Shown here one piece after another: positions 1-19,977 of a stretch of DNA of 64,000 nucleotides. A program made the translations under genes and the position numbers. A model generated the notes under the pieces. That model had not been told where the DNA came from. It ran no database searches and saw only the letters and a program-made list of their open reading frames with translations. The first letter of the stretch is position 1; every line of letters starts with the position of its first letter. Source of the DNA: Patagioenas fasciata (lineage: Eukaryota > Chordata > Aves > Columbiformes > Columbidae); contig NC_092541.1 in NCBI RefSeq assembly GCF_037038585.1, positions 4,647,445-4,711,444 of the forward strand. The letters are read 5' to 3'.

Positions 1-1465
1 ATGACGTGCTCCTTATCAAATACAAGTGTCGTGCTATAGCTAATATGCATTACAGGGTTATTTTCCCCCGTGTGGAAAATTATTTCCAGGAAAAACATAC
101 ATTTGTGAGATGATTTGTGTTCAGAGAACCAGCGTAACGCGGGGAGGGCTCGGACCTCCCTGCAAGCTTTATGCAACAGGAGGGAAAAGAGACTTCAAAC
201 TCTTGTAAAACATCCAAAACCAAAAGTAAATGGAAACTACTGGCTTCGGTAACTCCGCAGATGTGTGCGGTGTCTGTTTTTTGAGGCCTGTCGTTACATA
301 ACGCCCCGCTCCCCGAGGGCACGGCGTCGTTCCCGTACCTTTTGGAGAAGATTGCTGTCTTTTCCAAAGTAATCCGCTGCGATGGAGTCACGGTGAGTTT
401 GTTCCACTGGAGGAAGAGCCTTCCTCCCCCCAGCCAGGACACACGAGCTGTCTGGAAGAGTTTTCGCCAAGCCCTCGCCGAATATCACTGAAATCGCCTT
501 ATCCCAGACCCCTCTCCCTTCCATTATGTCCGAGGACTTTCCTTCAGACAGAGCAATATGTATAATTTAGATTTCTGCTTGAGAGACCGCTCCGATTTGG
601 CATTCTGTGGTTTTGGCATTAAACTTGAATTTATAATTAGAACAGGAGAACGCGGTATTTACTGCCTTTGGCGGCGTCTTCTTGGCAGGGACGCGCATTA
701 ATGTTCAAGAGATGCTGAGAGCTGGGTATGTTTTGCTACTATTTATAATCTATTCAGGATCTTGCTCCGCTCTCTTGATTTTGTTAGGCTTTCATGCATT
801 TTAATCTCTTTCGGAGGGCCTGTTGGAAGCGGGACTGTTCATTTCCGAGGCTACCTCAGTCCTTGGTGCCCTCGCCGGCTCGGGAGCGGGATTGAGGAGC
901 ACACAGGTGAACCCTACACGTTCCTAAGCCCAGGCTTGACCTTAGATTTAAACCAAGGGGATGCGAGCGTTGCTGTGGCAAGCAAGGGATTCTGTTGCAT
1001 TGTTTGCAGTGTGGTTTTGCTCTGGGACCACAGGTGTGATCCCAGCTCTGGTTTAGAGACACAAACCTGCCCTTTTGAGCCTCAGCTTCTCCGCTTCGTC
1101 TCCAGCGTGCAAACCAACTTTGTGGTTTTTGTTCAGCAGGAACTCCTGGTTGCCACTTGAGAGAGGAGCGACCTCTTTGTTTTATGCAGAAGAGTTTGAG
1201 GGCGCCGTCCGTAAGGTCAGTTTAAGTAGCACAGTGTGTAAATAGTGATTTTTTAAAAGCTGGAGGGCAGGGACAGGTAACTAGTGAGATGGGGCGAGAG
1301 GGAGTTGATTAACAGCGCTGCTCTAATTAAACAGCAGTCGGGAGAGAAAAGCAGGTGGGCAGGGAGGCTTTGCTGGCAGAAAGCTGGGGGTGCGATGGAG
1401 AAATGGGTGGAAAAGGTGTCTGAGAGTGCCAGGGCGGGCGTTGGGAGCCACAGGATCCAGTCGCG
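1..1465. other. No gene recognised
   Basis: I recognise no coding exon, RNA gene or transposon in this stretch. Open frames are short and show no family motif. Composition is mixed, with an AT-richer part around 540-760. Confidence 0.5.
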
Positions 1466-1496
1466 GTGCTGGGACAACCGGGGTACAGCGGGGCTG

Positions 1497-1868
1497 GGGC
1501 ACCGGCTGTCCCCTCCACCCCTGCTGTCCCCTCTGCTCCCCTGTGCCCTGTATTCCCCTGTCCCCTCTGCCCCCCTGTCCCCTCCACCCCTACTGTCCTC
1601 TCTGCTCCCACTTTCCCCTCTGCTCCCGCTGTCTCCTGCGCTTCCGCTGTCCCCACCGCTCCCACTGTCTCTTCTGCTCCCCTGTCCCCTCTGCTCCCCT
1701 GTCCCCTCTGCTCCTGTTGTCCCCTCTCCTCCCACTGTCCCCTCTGCTCCCTGTCCCACTGCTCCCCTGTCTCCTCCACTCCCGCTGTCCCCTCTCCTCC
1801 CACTGTCCCCTCTGCTCCCCTGTCCCCTCTCCTCCCGCTGTCCCCTCCGCTCCCACTGTCCCCATCGG
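1497..1868. repeat. Minisatellite, C/T-rich, about 17-bp unit
   Basis: Tandem variants of 'ctgtcccctctgctccc' fill this stretch. They keep several frames open on both strands, so long low-complexity Ser/Pro/Leu or Gly/Glu/Arg frames here are artefacts. The 60 bases just upstream recur before the similar array at 3.3 kb. Confidence 0.85.
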
Positions 1869-1869
1869 T

Positions 1870-3265
1870 CACGGTGTCCTCGGGGGGTCACGTTGCTCTG
1901 GACCCTTCGCAGTGCTTTGGGACGGCGAAGAAGTGAAAATCCCATCCCCTCGCTGCTCCCCGGGCAAACTGCAGCGATTTCCTACGAGTGGCTTCAAAGA
2001 AACCCAGTTCGTTCACATCAGCCCTTTCCCAATTAACAACCTAACCCATCACCCACTTAAATTACCATCTCAGGTCAGTCCTGTCAGACTTTGCCCACAT
2101 AAAACCAAGAATCCTCTCATTAGTGAGCAGGGTGTGTAGAATATTCCCATCCCAGCGCTGAAATCATTCCGAAAATACAAAGTAATGGAGCTGTTTCTAT
2201 TACTACTTGTTGCTTTTCATTTTAATTGTGTATCAAGTGCACATTTTCTCTGAGTGTTTGTTGGTGGTAGACAATGTCTGTTCAAGCTCTACATGTTCCT
2301 GGCTGTGTTTTCAGTTTCAAAGCATCAGGCTTGATTTTTCCTTTCGAAGAAACGATCGGTGCATTACCTTAAAATGCTCTCTCGCTTGGGTTTAATGTCC
2401 GGAATAAACCTTCAGAAGGGACTTTTGGGCAAAAAATACCGACCGGAACTCGGGTTTGTGTTGTCATTCTCTGGTTTTGGAAAAAAAAACCCTATTAAAT
2501 CCAGTGGATTACTCCAGTCTGAGTGAGACGGCTTCTTTTCTTCCAGCAGAACCCGTGAGCGAGCGGAGAGGGGTATTTGAATATATATATTTGACCTTGT
2601 TTAGTATAATAGAGTCAGTCGGTGCTGACTGTGCCTTTCTGCATGCGAATTGCTCTTCAGTGACAAGAACAATCACTTCATAAAAAGAAGAAATCTCTGA
2701 AGTCGGGAAGTCAGACCTTGAGAGGGAAAAGAGGAGAATCTGCGTTTCTGCACATGAACGAGCGCGTCGGTGTTGCCCGCTGACCCGTGCGCGCGAGCCG
2801 CCCTCGTTCAACCGCGATTTTCCGAGGAGCACACGGGCGCTGCCTGCGCGAACCGCCGCTCGGTGCCCGTCTGTTCGGTGACACAGAAAGTGGCTTTTGG
2901 CAGCGTCCCCTGGCTGGCCCCGCGCTGCGGATTCGGCCTCAGAACCGTTTGCCGTGTTGTCTCGCTGCCAGAAAGCTGGGAGCGAGGTGGGTTTGGTGCT
3001 GTGGGTTCGGGATAAAAAGCTGGTTGTTCGGAGTTACAGAAAAGTGCCGTGGAGAGGATGGTGCTGCTCCCCGGTGTCCCGGGCCTGGGGGCCGGAATTG
3101 GCGTTGGTGGCCATGGCAGGACCCAGCGGTGATAATTGTGGGTGTTTTCCAGCTGTCGGGTACCCGAGCGTCCATCCCAACGTCTCCGCAGATGGGGAAG
3201 CATGGACGGGGTCATGGGCTCCATGCCCAGGCCGGTGAGCATTGGCTGAGCCCGCAATGAGGGAC
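1870..3265. other. No gene recognised
   Basis: No family match or splice-bounded exon is visible. The stretch is partly AT-rich (2150-2700) and then GC-rich (2760-3260). Confidence 0.45.
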
Positions 3266-3267
3266 CA

Positions 3268-3602
3268 GGTGCTGGGACAACTGGGGGTACAGTGGGGCTG
3301 GGGCACCGGCTGTCCCCTCCACCCCTGCTGGCCCTTCTGCTCCCGCTATCCCTTCTGCTCCCCTGGCCCCTCTGCTCCCCTGGCCCCTCTGCTCCTGTTG
3401 TCCCCTCCGCTCCCACTGTCCCTTCCACTCCTGCTGTCCCCTCTGCTCCCGTCCCCTCTGCTCCCTCCACTCCTGTTGTCCCCTCCACTCCCACTATGCC
3501 CTCCGCTCCCACTGTGCCCTCCACTCTCTTGTCCCTTCTACTCCCCTGTCCCCTCTGCTCCTGCTGTCCCCTCCGCTCCTGTTGTCCCCTCCACCACCCC
3601 GG
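3268..3602. repeat. Minisatellite, second copy of the C/T-rich family
   Basis: The same C/T-rich unit as at 1.5-1.87 kb, preceded by nearly the same lead-in (a tract starting 'gtgctgggacaac' and ending 'ccccctgctg'-like). Array plus flank was therefore duplicated about 1.8 kb apart. Confidence 0.85.
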
Positions 3603-3888
3603 ACACTGAACCTCACGTTACAAGTCAGAGCAGGGCTACCGGCATCCAGCTGAGCACGTGCTTCAGTGTTTCAAAGTGCAGGAGCTTTAATTTAACACCA
3701 AATTTGCAGCAAGAAATCCTGAAATGCTTTAGGCGTTTACCCCTGACCGAAAAAGAGGGGACGGCTGCAGCGCCGGCACCGGTGACGCGTTCCTTGGGAA
3801 ATCGTCTCGGAGAAGCCGTCGTGTGGCGGCTGCGGTGGGGCTGGTGCTCAGGAACAGGCCGGGAGTTGCTGAGGTCACAGCTGGGATT

Positions 3889-4008
3889 GTCACCCCAGGG
3901 GTGGTTCTGTCACCCCAGACATGGCTCCATCACCCCAGGGGTGGTTCTGTCACCCCAGACATGGCTCCATCACCCCAGGGGTGGTTCTGTCACCCCAGAC
4001 ATGGTTCT
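3889..4008. repeat. 40-bp tandem repeat, three copies
   Basis: Three near-identical 40-bp units, each made of two related halves containing 'tcaccccag' (one with 'gtggttctg', one with 'acatggctcca'). The half unit resembles the 20-bp unit of the array at 4.64-5.15 kb. Confidence 0.9.
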
Positions 4009-4638
4009 GAAATGGAGAAATAACAGCAGAGTCAATTCTACTGTTAAGCTCATTCTTTTATTGGGAGCTCTGGGGATCACCCACCGTAGGTGCTCCAGCG
4101 CCTGGATGCTCTTGCGTTGCTTCTATCCACACAATTATTGCATATTCATTACAATTTTGGGGAATCTTTAACACACAGCACACCTGTTCCAGGCAATGAT
4201 TACATAAACATCAGATGGAGAGAGTTATTTCATAGTCTTTGCTGCCATCTCACGTCCTTTGGCCGGTACCACAGGCTCTTTCAGGGGTCTCTGGGGGTCT
4301 CTCAGGTGTGCGCTCATTGACTTCTCCACGTTGGCAGCTCTTCACACAAGTGCAATTAGTGCTCACTTACATAAGTAATTGATTAATTTCTTACTTAGAA
4401 TGCACCCATTAATTTCTAGTTACACATCAGCCAAGTGCTCTGCTTCTAAACAACACATCACTTCACCTCGTGTCTCTAGCTCGGCATGCAAGAGAATCTA
4501 AGGCTTGAAAAACCTGCCTTTGTTAGGTGGGCAGTTAGGAAGCATTTACCATGTCTGTTGATTGATGATGGGTACGTCCTTTGCAACTTAAACACAGTAT
4601 ACGTTAATTTGGCAGCTTCTCTTCAGTTCCGTTACCCC
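4009..4638. other. AT-richer spacer, no gene recognised
   Basis: Single-copy looking sequence between two related minisatellites. I see no exon or transposon end. Confidence 0.4.
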
Positions 4639-4639
4639 A

Positions 4640-5152
4640 GGGGTTCTTCTGTCACCCCAGACGTGGTTCTGTTACCCCAGATGTGGTTCCATCACCTTAG
4701 ACATGGTTCCTTGACTCCAGATGTGGTTCCATGACCCCAGATGTGGCTCCTTGCCTCCAGACATGATTCCATGACCCCAGACACTTTTCCATCACCCCAG
4801 ACGTGGTTCCATGATTCCAGACGTGGTTCCATGACCCCAGACATGGTTCCATGACTCCAGACATGGTTCCATGATTCCAGACGTGGTTCCATCACCCCAG
4901 ACGTGGTTCCATGGCCCCAGACATGGTTCCATCACCCCAGAACTGGTTCCATCACCTTAGACATGGTTCCATGATTCCAGACGTGGTTCCATGATCCCAG
5001 ACATGGTTCCTTGACCCCAGACATGATTCCATCACCCCAGACATGGTTCCTTGACCCCAGACATGATTCCATCACCCCAGACATGGTTCCATGACCCCAG
5101 ACATGATTCCATCACGGCAGACATGGTTGCATGACTCCAGACATGGTTCCGC
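4640..5152. repeat. 20-bp minisatellite, about 25 copies
   Basis: Units of about 20 bp built on 'ccagacatggttccatgac' repeat with point differences. This is the half unit of the 40-bp repeat at 3.9 kb. Confidence 0.92.
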
Positions 5153-5689
5153 TGTCCATGCAGATGCCGGTACTGTCCGAGATGCTTGGGGTGTCTGACG
5201 CGGCCTCCAGCTGCTGCTCGGACGCATCTCCCAGGGGTCCCGTGTCACATCTGCCAGCCCCACGCCGCTGCCTGAGGACCAGTGTGACCGAACCATGTGC
5301 CCAGATGTGACCCCAACCCAGCGCTGGGCTGACAGCGCCGCCTCTGCTCTGAAGTGAGGAGAACGCAACTGATTTCATCCCAGGTATCACAAGTATAAAT
5401 GAGATCACCTCTGCAGAGCAGGTTTCCATTTGGAAGCAAAGCTTTGAGGTTTAACATGAGCATTCACTGTTTCTACTCACAGTGTAGCTCCAATATCTCA
5501 CCAGCTACAAGGTGACTTTCTAAGGGAGCCGATTATTGAGACGCACGTGGTAGTTCAGTGGATGTTTGTAGCGAATGGGACATGCTGAGCTTCGCACATT
5601 GTGCAGTTACGGTGACAAAGTTCGGAAGGACTGACCTTTCCTAAGATATAACTAGACAGAAACCACCTCTTTCATTAAGAGGAAATGGC

Positions 5690-5850
5690 CTCAAGTTGCG
5701 CCAGGGGAGATTGAGGTTGGATCTTGGAACAATTTCTTCCCCAAAGGGCTGTGGGGCATTGGAACAGGCTGCCCAGGGCAGTGCTGGAGTCACCATCCCT
5801 GGAGGGTTGGACAGATGAGATTGTCAGGACATGGGGCAGCACCAGGGCTG
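5690..5850 (+). mobile_element. CR1 non-LTR retrotransposon fragment
   Basis: Matches the avian CR1 3' block seen many times in this window, from 'ggcctcaagttgcgcc' through the 'gctgcccagggcagtgctgg' core to the 'ggagggttggacaga' segment. It is 5'-truncated and lacks the octamer tail. Confidence 0.9.
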
Positions 5851-5854
5851 AGAA

Positions 5855-7084
5855 GAGACCAACACCCTCCACGCTACGACCTCCTCTCCAATAACCGCAG
5901 TTTGTCAGGCGCTGTAAATCCTGTGGCAGCTGCAGTTCAGCAGCGGGGGGAGCAGGAGGCGGCGCAGCAGCCCCGGCACCGCCGGCAGCGTCTCAACGCC
6001 GCTTCTCCCGCAGCTGCCGGAGCCGCCGCCAGCCCGGGCCGCACCGCGGGCGCTTTTCCTTCCACGGCGCCAGGCGAACCGATGGGGTAACTGCAGCAAA
6101 ACGAGGGGAACTGAAGGGAACCAGAACGGCGCCTCAAGAACCAGCAGAGCTTGGCGAGAGGAGACGCAAACCCCAGCTGAGCTGCCGGGCGCGTTCCCGG
6201 CCCCGCGGGGCCGTTTCCCGTGTTACGGGGGCTCGGGGCGATACAGCGGCTGCTGGATTTATCGCAGCAGGTTAAACCAGCGCTCCCCGCAGGTTCATCC
6301 ACCTCTGCCGCCACCACGGGGACAATCAGCCCTTCGGTGGCCGCCTCGCAGGGGTGGAGGCTCCGCTGGCGTGGTTTAAAAACACATTGAACCCCCTGCC
6401 CGTGTAAACACGGGGTGCAAACGCAGTGACCCCGGCGCTTTGGCCTCAGCTGGGAGCTGCTCCCAACGCCTGCGATTTCCGTCCCTCCCGACGCAGCTCT
6501 GCAGGCAGAACCGCTGGGGTGCAGGAGCTCTCGGGTTTGTCTGGAAACCGCGGCCGAACGGGGCTCGGAACGAGCGCTGCGCCGGTATCAGAACCCGGTA
6601 CGACGCGTGAATATCGAACACGCTTGGTTTGAACGGAGCGCCAGGGCGGAGAGTCCGGCCCGTTCTGCAGGGGGCACGGGCGGGAGCCAAGGAAGAGCTC
6701 TCCCCGAATGCACCGCTTTCTGGTGTATTTGCCCTGCGCCGACTGAACCAGAGCCGGGGAACCCGGGACAGGGGCCCAGAGGCTGCTCAGGCGGGAAAAC
6801 TCAGCGAGTGGTTCGAGCTGCGAGGAACGGGGCCCTGGGAGAGGAACCCGGAGCCACCGCGGGGTCCGGACAGCGCCCGAAAGTGTCCCCGAGCTCCTCC
6901 CGCTCCTGAGTGGGCCTGGAGCGCTGACACCCCCGGTGTTTGGCTTGAGGACGCTGCAATTCACAGGCAAAATCACGAAATACTCGTTACGTGGTGCGGA
7001 AAAAGCCGCCACCGCCATGAACCGCCCCGGGTGCGAGGGCCGGAGCGGGTCCCTCAGGGCGCCCTCACCCACTCACCCTCTGCC
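5855..7084. other. GC-rich stretch, no gene recognised
   Basis: The GC-rich approach to the NMT1 CpG island. I searched for first exons of DCAKD, the head-to-head neighbour of NMT1 in other vertebrates, and did not recognise any. Confidence 0.4.
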
Positions 7085-7503
7085 CGGCTTCACGCGCAGT
7101 GCAGTGTCCCGCGCGCCTATTGGCTGGTAGGAAGTGGGGGGTCCCTGTACCAACCAATCGGCGCTACTCTCATTGGGGTCGGTCCCCCCCTCTCAAGCAG
7201 GAAGCGGGTGCGGGCGCAGACTCCCCGGCCTCAGCGGGGAACGGGAGACGGAAGGACAGGCCGCAGCTCTCCGCCGCGGCGGGCGGCCCCGCGCGGCTGC
7301 TCCGGTGTGAGAGCGCTCCCGCCCCCGGAGCCCCGCCCTGGGACACCCCCAAAGGCCGACGGGAACTGTAGTCCCGGTCCCGGCGCCGGCCGGCCCCCGC
7401 ATGCCCGGGCAGACTACCGGTCCCGGCATGCCCCGCGGCCCGGCGCCCAATCGCGGCGCGCCTTGTTGCGGGGGTGCGGCAGGCGCCGAGGCCCCGTTTC
7501 AAG
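7085..7503. promoter_or_regulatory. CpG-rich NMT1 promoter with CCAAT boxes
   Basis: Directly upstream of the NMT1 start codon and very CpG-dense. CCAAT elements occur in both orientations at about 7119-7123, 7154-7158, 7172-7176 and 7447-7451, with no TATA box. More ATTGG elements follow the first exon (near 7728 and 7758). This is the usual look of a housekeeping promoter, possibly bidirectional; bidirectional use is inference. Confidence 0.7.
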
Positions 7504-15400
<7,897 letters not shown>

Positions 15401-15764
15401 GTGAGTGCAGGCAGATCCGCACACGTGTTGGGAGGGCGTCTCTGTTGCACGGTCAGTGGCTCCATGTTAGACCACCAGCGATGGTTTTGGGGATGGAAAC
15501 ATGTCTGGTATCTCACGAGGATGAACGGGGGCTTTTCCATATGCCCTTTAAGCAGAAGGATGGCTGAAACCAGGAATTTTCCGTTAAAAAGACCCTTCAG
15601 ACCGTGACCAACATTCTGGGAGATGACCCGAGGGCAGGAGGACTGACCCGTGTGTCCTGCTCCAAGCAGGGGGACGTGCCGGTGACAGGGACGCTGCGGC
15701 CACACGAAGAGTTGGGGGTCCCATCTCAGGGCAGCTGGGGTGTGTGATGGCTGAATAACCAAGA

Positions 15765-15935
15765 TCCAACCTCAACCTCCCCTGGCACAACTTGAGGCCG
15801 TTTCCTCTGCTCCTGGCGCTTGTTCCTGGGGAGCAGAGCCCGACCCCCCTGGCTCCAAGCTCCTTTCAGGCAGTTCAGAGATCAGAAGGTCTCCCCTCAG
15901 CTCCTGTTCTCCAGCTGAACCCCCCAGGTCCCCGG
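15765..15935 (-). mobile_element. CR1 fragment, minus orientation
   Basis: Reverse complement of the CR1 segment containing 'caacttgaggccgtttcctc' and 'ggcgcttgttcctgggga'. The 3' tail is missing. It sits just past the last NMT1 exon found. Confidence 0.85.
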
Positions 15936-16860
15936 GTGAGGTTGTGGCTCCACAAGACACAGGGGGTTGTTGGTTGGATCCAGCATCGCCAGCTCCAGTG
16001 TTTATAAAGGAAGGTGAAGTGGATTACAGAGGCCACGAGGTCGAGCAGGGGGAAGAGAGGAGCTCAACACACCAAGACAAGTGAAACACTTGTTGATGAC
16101 ACGAGGAGCAAAGGCACAGAAAGATCTGGCAGGGAGTGACAAACCTACAGGAAAACAGCATCTCCTGCGCTTGCTGAGTGAGAGGGTTCAGCTGGTCGGG
16201 TCTCCCAGGGACAACACGGCAACCCAGAGCCCGGCATGACCCAGGAGGTGCACACACACAGTGCAGCCCCAGCCCTGACTCCAGCTGGGGATCTCACCAG
16301 CAAACTCAGACACAACCTGGGGGCAGCATCCAGCTGGGGTTTTGGTGCCAATCCCAGCTGGCACAGGGACACAGCAATGAGACTCACCTGGCTGCATCAC
16401 CCAAAGCTTCCCCATCTGCATCCCTAAACATCTCCCGGGAGAAACAAACATCCCCCAACACCCCCTAAACCCCCTCAGCCCCCAGAGTTCCCCTGCACAG
16501 TCTGGAGGTGCCACAGAGATGCTGGAAACTGGTCCCACATCCTCCCGAGGCTGCAGTTCGGCTGTCGGGAGGCAGAGCTGGCAGCAGGAAGGGCAGATTT
16601 CCAGCGCGACTAATGGATTCAGGCAGGCAGAGATCCAGCACCCACCGAGCAGCCCAGCTGGGAAAGTGTCCAGGCACCTGGATTTCCCCCTGCGCACAGC
16701 AGCAGGCACAGCACCAGCTCCAGACCCAGACAGTCAGAGCCCCGCACCTCCCCGTGCAGCCGTGACGGCCCTGCTGATTCAGGAAAGGGCCTGGCTGGAA
16801 TGGAAATCAACTGGTGGGTGCGTGTAGGACAGTGCTGAGAAACTGGGGGGACAATTTATG
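15936..16860. other. No gene recognised between NMT1 exon 4 and the KIF18B/C1QL1 patch
   Basis: NMT1 exon 5 would be expected at about this distance, but its usual start (LKELYTLL-like) is not encoded on the plus strand here. I see no other family. Confidence 0.45.
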
Positions 16861-16882
16861 GGGAGTGTAATTTCTGGCTCAG

Positions 16883-16950
16883 GGGTCAAAGAGAAGGATG
16901 TTGTGGTCGATGGCGTGCAGGACGGGGTGCACGGCCCCATCTCGCTCGCA
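16883..16950 (-). pseudogene. KIF18B: KIF18B N-terminal motor exon remnant, copy 2
   Basis: The minus strand encodes AVHPVLHAIDHNILLFDP and then an immediate TGA. This aligns with the beta-strand around VVDERVLVFNP near the start of the KIF18 motor domain and with the sister copy at 19.9 kb (HVVDENVIVFDPE). The rest of the exon is missing. A stretch like the one just after the stop (16861-16890) reappears at 17969-18005, so this junction was itself duplicated. Confidence 0.6.
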
Positions 16951-17378
16951 GGGGACAGGGGCCGCACGTGGAGCAGCACAGACACGGTGCCCTCGGGAGG
17001 GGAGCCCAGCGCCGTGAGGGCGGGGGGCACTGGGACTGGGACGGTGCTGACAGGAGGACACGGCTCTGGGCTCGGATGTGCGAGAAGAGCACGTGGAGAA
17101 CACGGCTCTGGGCTGCAGTGTCCAGAAAGCCTCCCGCGCGGTGCCCACGGCAGTTGCGGTCCCGCCGCGCTGCGCTGCCGCCATCTTTCCCCGCTGCCCC
17201 ATCCCCATGGCGGCCGTGGGCACCGGGCTGGGGCGGCCCCGGAGGGTGGGAGAAGCGGCGGTTCCAGCGGTGTCTGCTGGAGAGGAACCACCTGGTGGGG
17301 CTGAGGGGCCCAGAGTCCCCCCCAGTGCCAGCCGGGCTGGGTGGCGGCAGCCACAGCAGCCTTAATGGCGGCCGCCTC

Positions 17379-17919
<541 letters not shown>

Positions 17920-18096
17920 TCAGGGGACACCCAGGGGACACCCAGGGGACACGCAGGGGACAGACCCCTGGGAGTGTAATTCCTGGCTCTGTGCTGAGGG
18001 GTCAAGGCAGAGGACGCTGCTCACAGCACTGGGGGTGGCACGAGCAGAAGCCGGTGATGATCATCGCCCCTCACTCCGGGTCAGGTTTTGGGCACA

Positions 18097-18168
18097 GCCT
18101 GTTCCAGTGCCCAAGGGCCCTTTTTGGGAAGAAATTGTTCCCAAGATCCAGCCTCAACCTGGCAGCAC
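18097..18168 (-). mobile_element. Short degraded CR1 fragment
   Basis: Contains 'aagaaattgttcccaagatcc' and a fragment of the 'gttccagtgcccaagggcc' block, clearly CR1 but diverged. It sits between the C1QL1 duplicate and the KIF18B P-loop exon. Confidence 0.7.
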
Positions 18169-18268
18169 AGCAGGGACCCCGAGTGTGGCACTAAGGGGTC
18201 TGGATCAACCCCAACCTTAGCGACGGTGACCTGGAGGTGGGAGGGGATATGGTTCAGGCACAACGTAC

Positions 18269-18423
18269 CTCCTGGTAGGAAACAAGGACCTCACAACTCT
18301 TCTCCTTCCTGACCTCGAGCTTCTCACACAGCCCCACCATGGTGAGGTACGTGACACCAGTGCTGCTCTCAGACCCCACCATGGTGCAGGTTTTTCCTGC
18401 TCCGGTCTCGCCGTGAGCAAACA
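18269..18423 (-). pseudogene. KIF18B: KIF18B motor exon with P-loop, out of order
   Basis: The exon starts after 'ctgctcccag' and ends at GAG|GTACGT. It encodes VFAHGETGAGKTCTMVG (Walker A) through TYLTMVGLCEKLE to VLVSYQE and is open throughout. Kinesin-8 normally has GATGAGKT; the first Ala is Glu here. On the minus strand this exon lies downstream of exons that follow it in the protein (19.4 and 19.05 kb), so the order is wrong for a working gene. Assignment to KIF18B over KIF18A rests on proximity to C1QL1, its human neighbour. Confidence 0.75.
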
Positions 18424-18714
18424 CTGGGAGCAGAAAGGGTGGAGGGCTGAAACGATCGTTCATTCATGGGAGGCTCAGCCCGTCTCCCCATCAGCAGCAC
18501 CCGGCACTTGGCAACTCTCTCATTTGAGGTTTCTGGAGTTATTTAATGCAGATAAAGACACAAGAGGCACCTGCCAGTGGTGCACGGTGACAGAGCGGCC
18601 TTCAACGGCTCGCGGAGCGCACGGAGAGCCAGGAATGGCATCCTGCGGTCCCAGTGCCGGCCCGTGGTGAGACAGGAGAGCGGTCGTCTCCTGCTCGCGC
18701 CTCGCACACCAATG

Positions 18715-18796
18715 TGCTCGTTAAGCCGCTTGGCTGCTGACAGCCTGCGAACAGCACGAGGGGCTGCGGCGGCGGGCGAGGAGCTCCCAGACACCA
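18715..18796. repeat. Duplicated KIF18B intron segment
   Basis: About 80 bp starting 'tgctcgttaagccgcttgg' match 19516-19617 with small indels. This is a second, internal duplication inside the KIF18B patch and helps explain the exon order. Confidence 0.75.
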
Positions 18797-18996
18797 GTAC
18801 GACCAGTACGTGCTGTCCCGCTGCAGCACATGGCCTGCCCAGCCCCGTATCTCTGTTTGGAGCCACAGCCACTCCAGTTGTCCCCATGTCACCCCAGGAG
18901 CAGCCGCAGGAACCTGTGACGCTGGTCCCGGCATGAGCTGGCTCCCCAGCCCCTTTCCAGCTCAGCTCCTGAGCAAAACCACGTCCAGCGCCTCAC

Positions 18997-19107
18997 CTGG
19001 AACATGGGGTGGGAGCGGGAGGAGGTGGCGTTGGCATCAGTCGGGTGCTGTGTCCTGTTCTTGTTTCCTTCGGCCAACATCTCCAGGAGGTGTTGGGCAG
19101 AGCTGGG
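18997..19107 (-). pseudogene. KIF18B: KIF18B motor exon (switch I region)
   Basis: An open 37-codon exon with AG and GT borders, encoding [19 protein letters not shown] and [17 protein letters not shown]. It contains the kinesin switch-I NxxSSRSH motif. In KIF18 proteins the residue after SRSH is Ala or Val; it is Pro here, which would be unusual in a working motor. Confidence 0.78.
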
Positions 19108-19381
19108 CTGGGGGAGACAGAGCAAAGAGGAGGTGTCAGTGCATCCTGCACGCAGGCACCGAGACAACCCGACAGCGAGCGGCCACAGCAGCTCAGGCCA
19201 GGAGATCCCGCAGCTCTGGGGGCTCGTTTCAGCTTGGGGTCACGTTTGCTACCAGTCAGGGGCTGCACAGACAGCACCTCTGTGTCCTCACACAACCCCC
19301 GTGTCCCCAGGACACAAAACCGCTTTCAGACCTGGTGTGGGTGCAGTGTTGCCCAGAGCTCGTGCCCGTTTTTACACCCAC

Positions 19382-19474
19382 CTGGTGGAAGGAGAGACCC
19401 TGAACCATGACTTCTGTGTCAGGGTCTTCCAGATGTTCAGCGGCCCCTTGGGTCATGGATCTGCTCGTTGTGCA
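19382..19474 (-). pseudogene. KIF18B: KIF18B motor exon, frame-disrupted
   Basis: Encodes HNEQIHD, then EDPDTEVMVQGLSFHQ in a different frame. The DLLEPKGPL-like stretch between them is shortened, and at least two indels are needed to join them. The end (CAC CAG|GTGGGT) pairs in phase with the exon at 18997-19107. Confidence 0.72.
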
Positions 19475-19730
19475 CTTGGAGCAGGGAGCACAACGTGAGG
19501 CTCACACAACCGATGTGCTCGATAAGCTGCTCGGCTGCTGACAAAGAACGGCACGAGGGGCTGCAGCAGCGGGCGAGGAGCTTCAGACCCAGCGAGGAGC
19601 TCCCAGACCCGGCTTTACGGCACTGCCAGCCTGGGAGATCTCGCAAGGGGCGCAGCAGCCCCCAAAACACCCCAGAGCTACGGGAGCGGATGGGGCAGGA
19701 GCTCCCGCACGGCCCCACGATGTTTCTTAC

Positions 19731-19970
19731 TGGAGCAGCTGTAGCCGCTGAGCACAGTGTCCAGCAGCCCGCGGGGGCTGTGCGGGAACAGCTCGTCCTG
19801 CGTGGCCCCCTCCCCAAACACCGCTCAAACACAAACTCCATGTCCGTGCCTGGGTGCTCGGGTGCTTGGGTGGGCAGCACTGCCGGGGGGCACTGGGCAC
19901 CTCGGGGTCAAAGACGATCACGTTTTCATCCACAACGTGCAGGACGGGGTGCACGGCCCGACCTCGCTCG
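19731..19970 (-). pseudogene. KIF18B: KIF18B N-terminal motor exon, copy 1, frame-disrupted
   Basis: The minus strand gives HPVLHVVDENVIVFDPE in one frame, GTDMEFVFER in a second and FGEGATQDELFPHSPRGLL with the DTVLSGYSCS end in a third, so two indels interrupt it. All three pieces are collinear with the kinesin-8 motor start. A GTAAGA donor follows. Confidence 0.75.
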
Positions 19971-19977
19971 CCGTCTC

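Noticed and set aside
1253-2139. Several 150-250 codon frames on both strands over the C/T-rich array
   Set aside because: They only translate a minisatellite; composition is Ser/Pro/Leu or Gly/Glu/Arg repeats in every frame.
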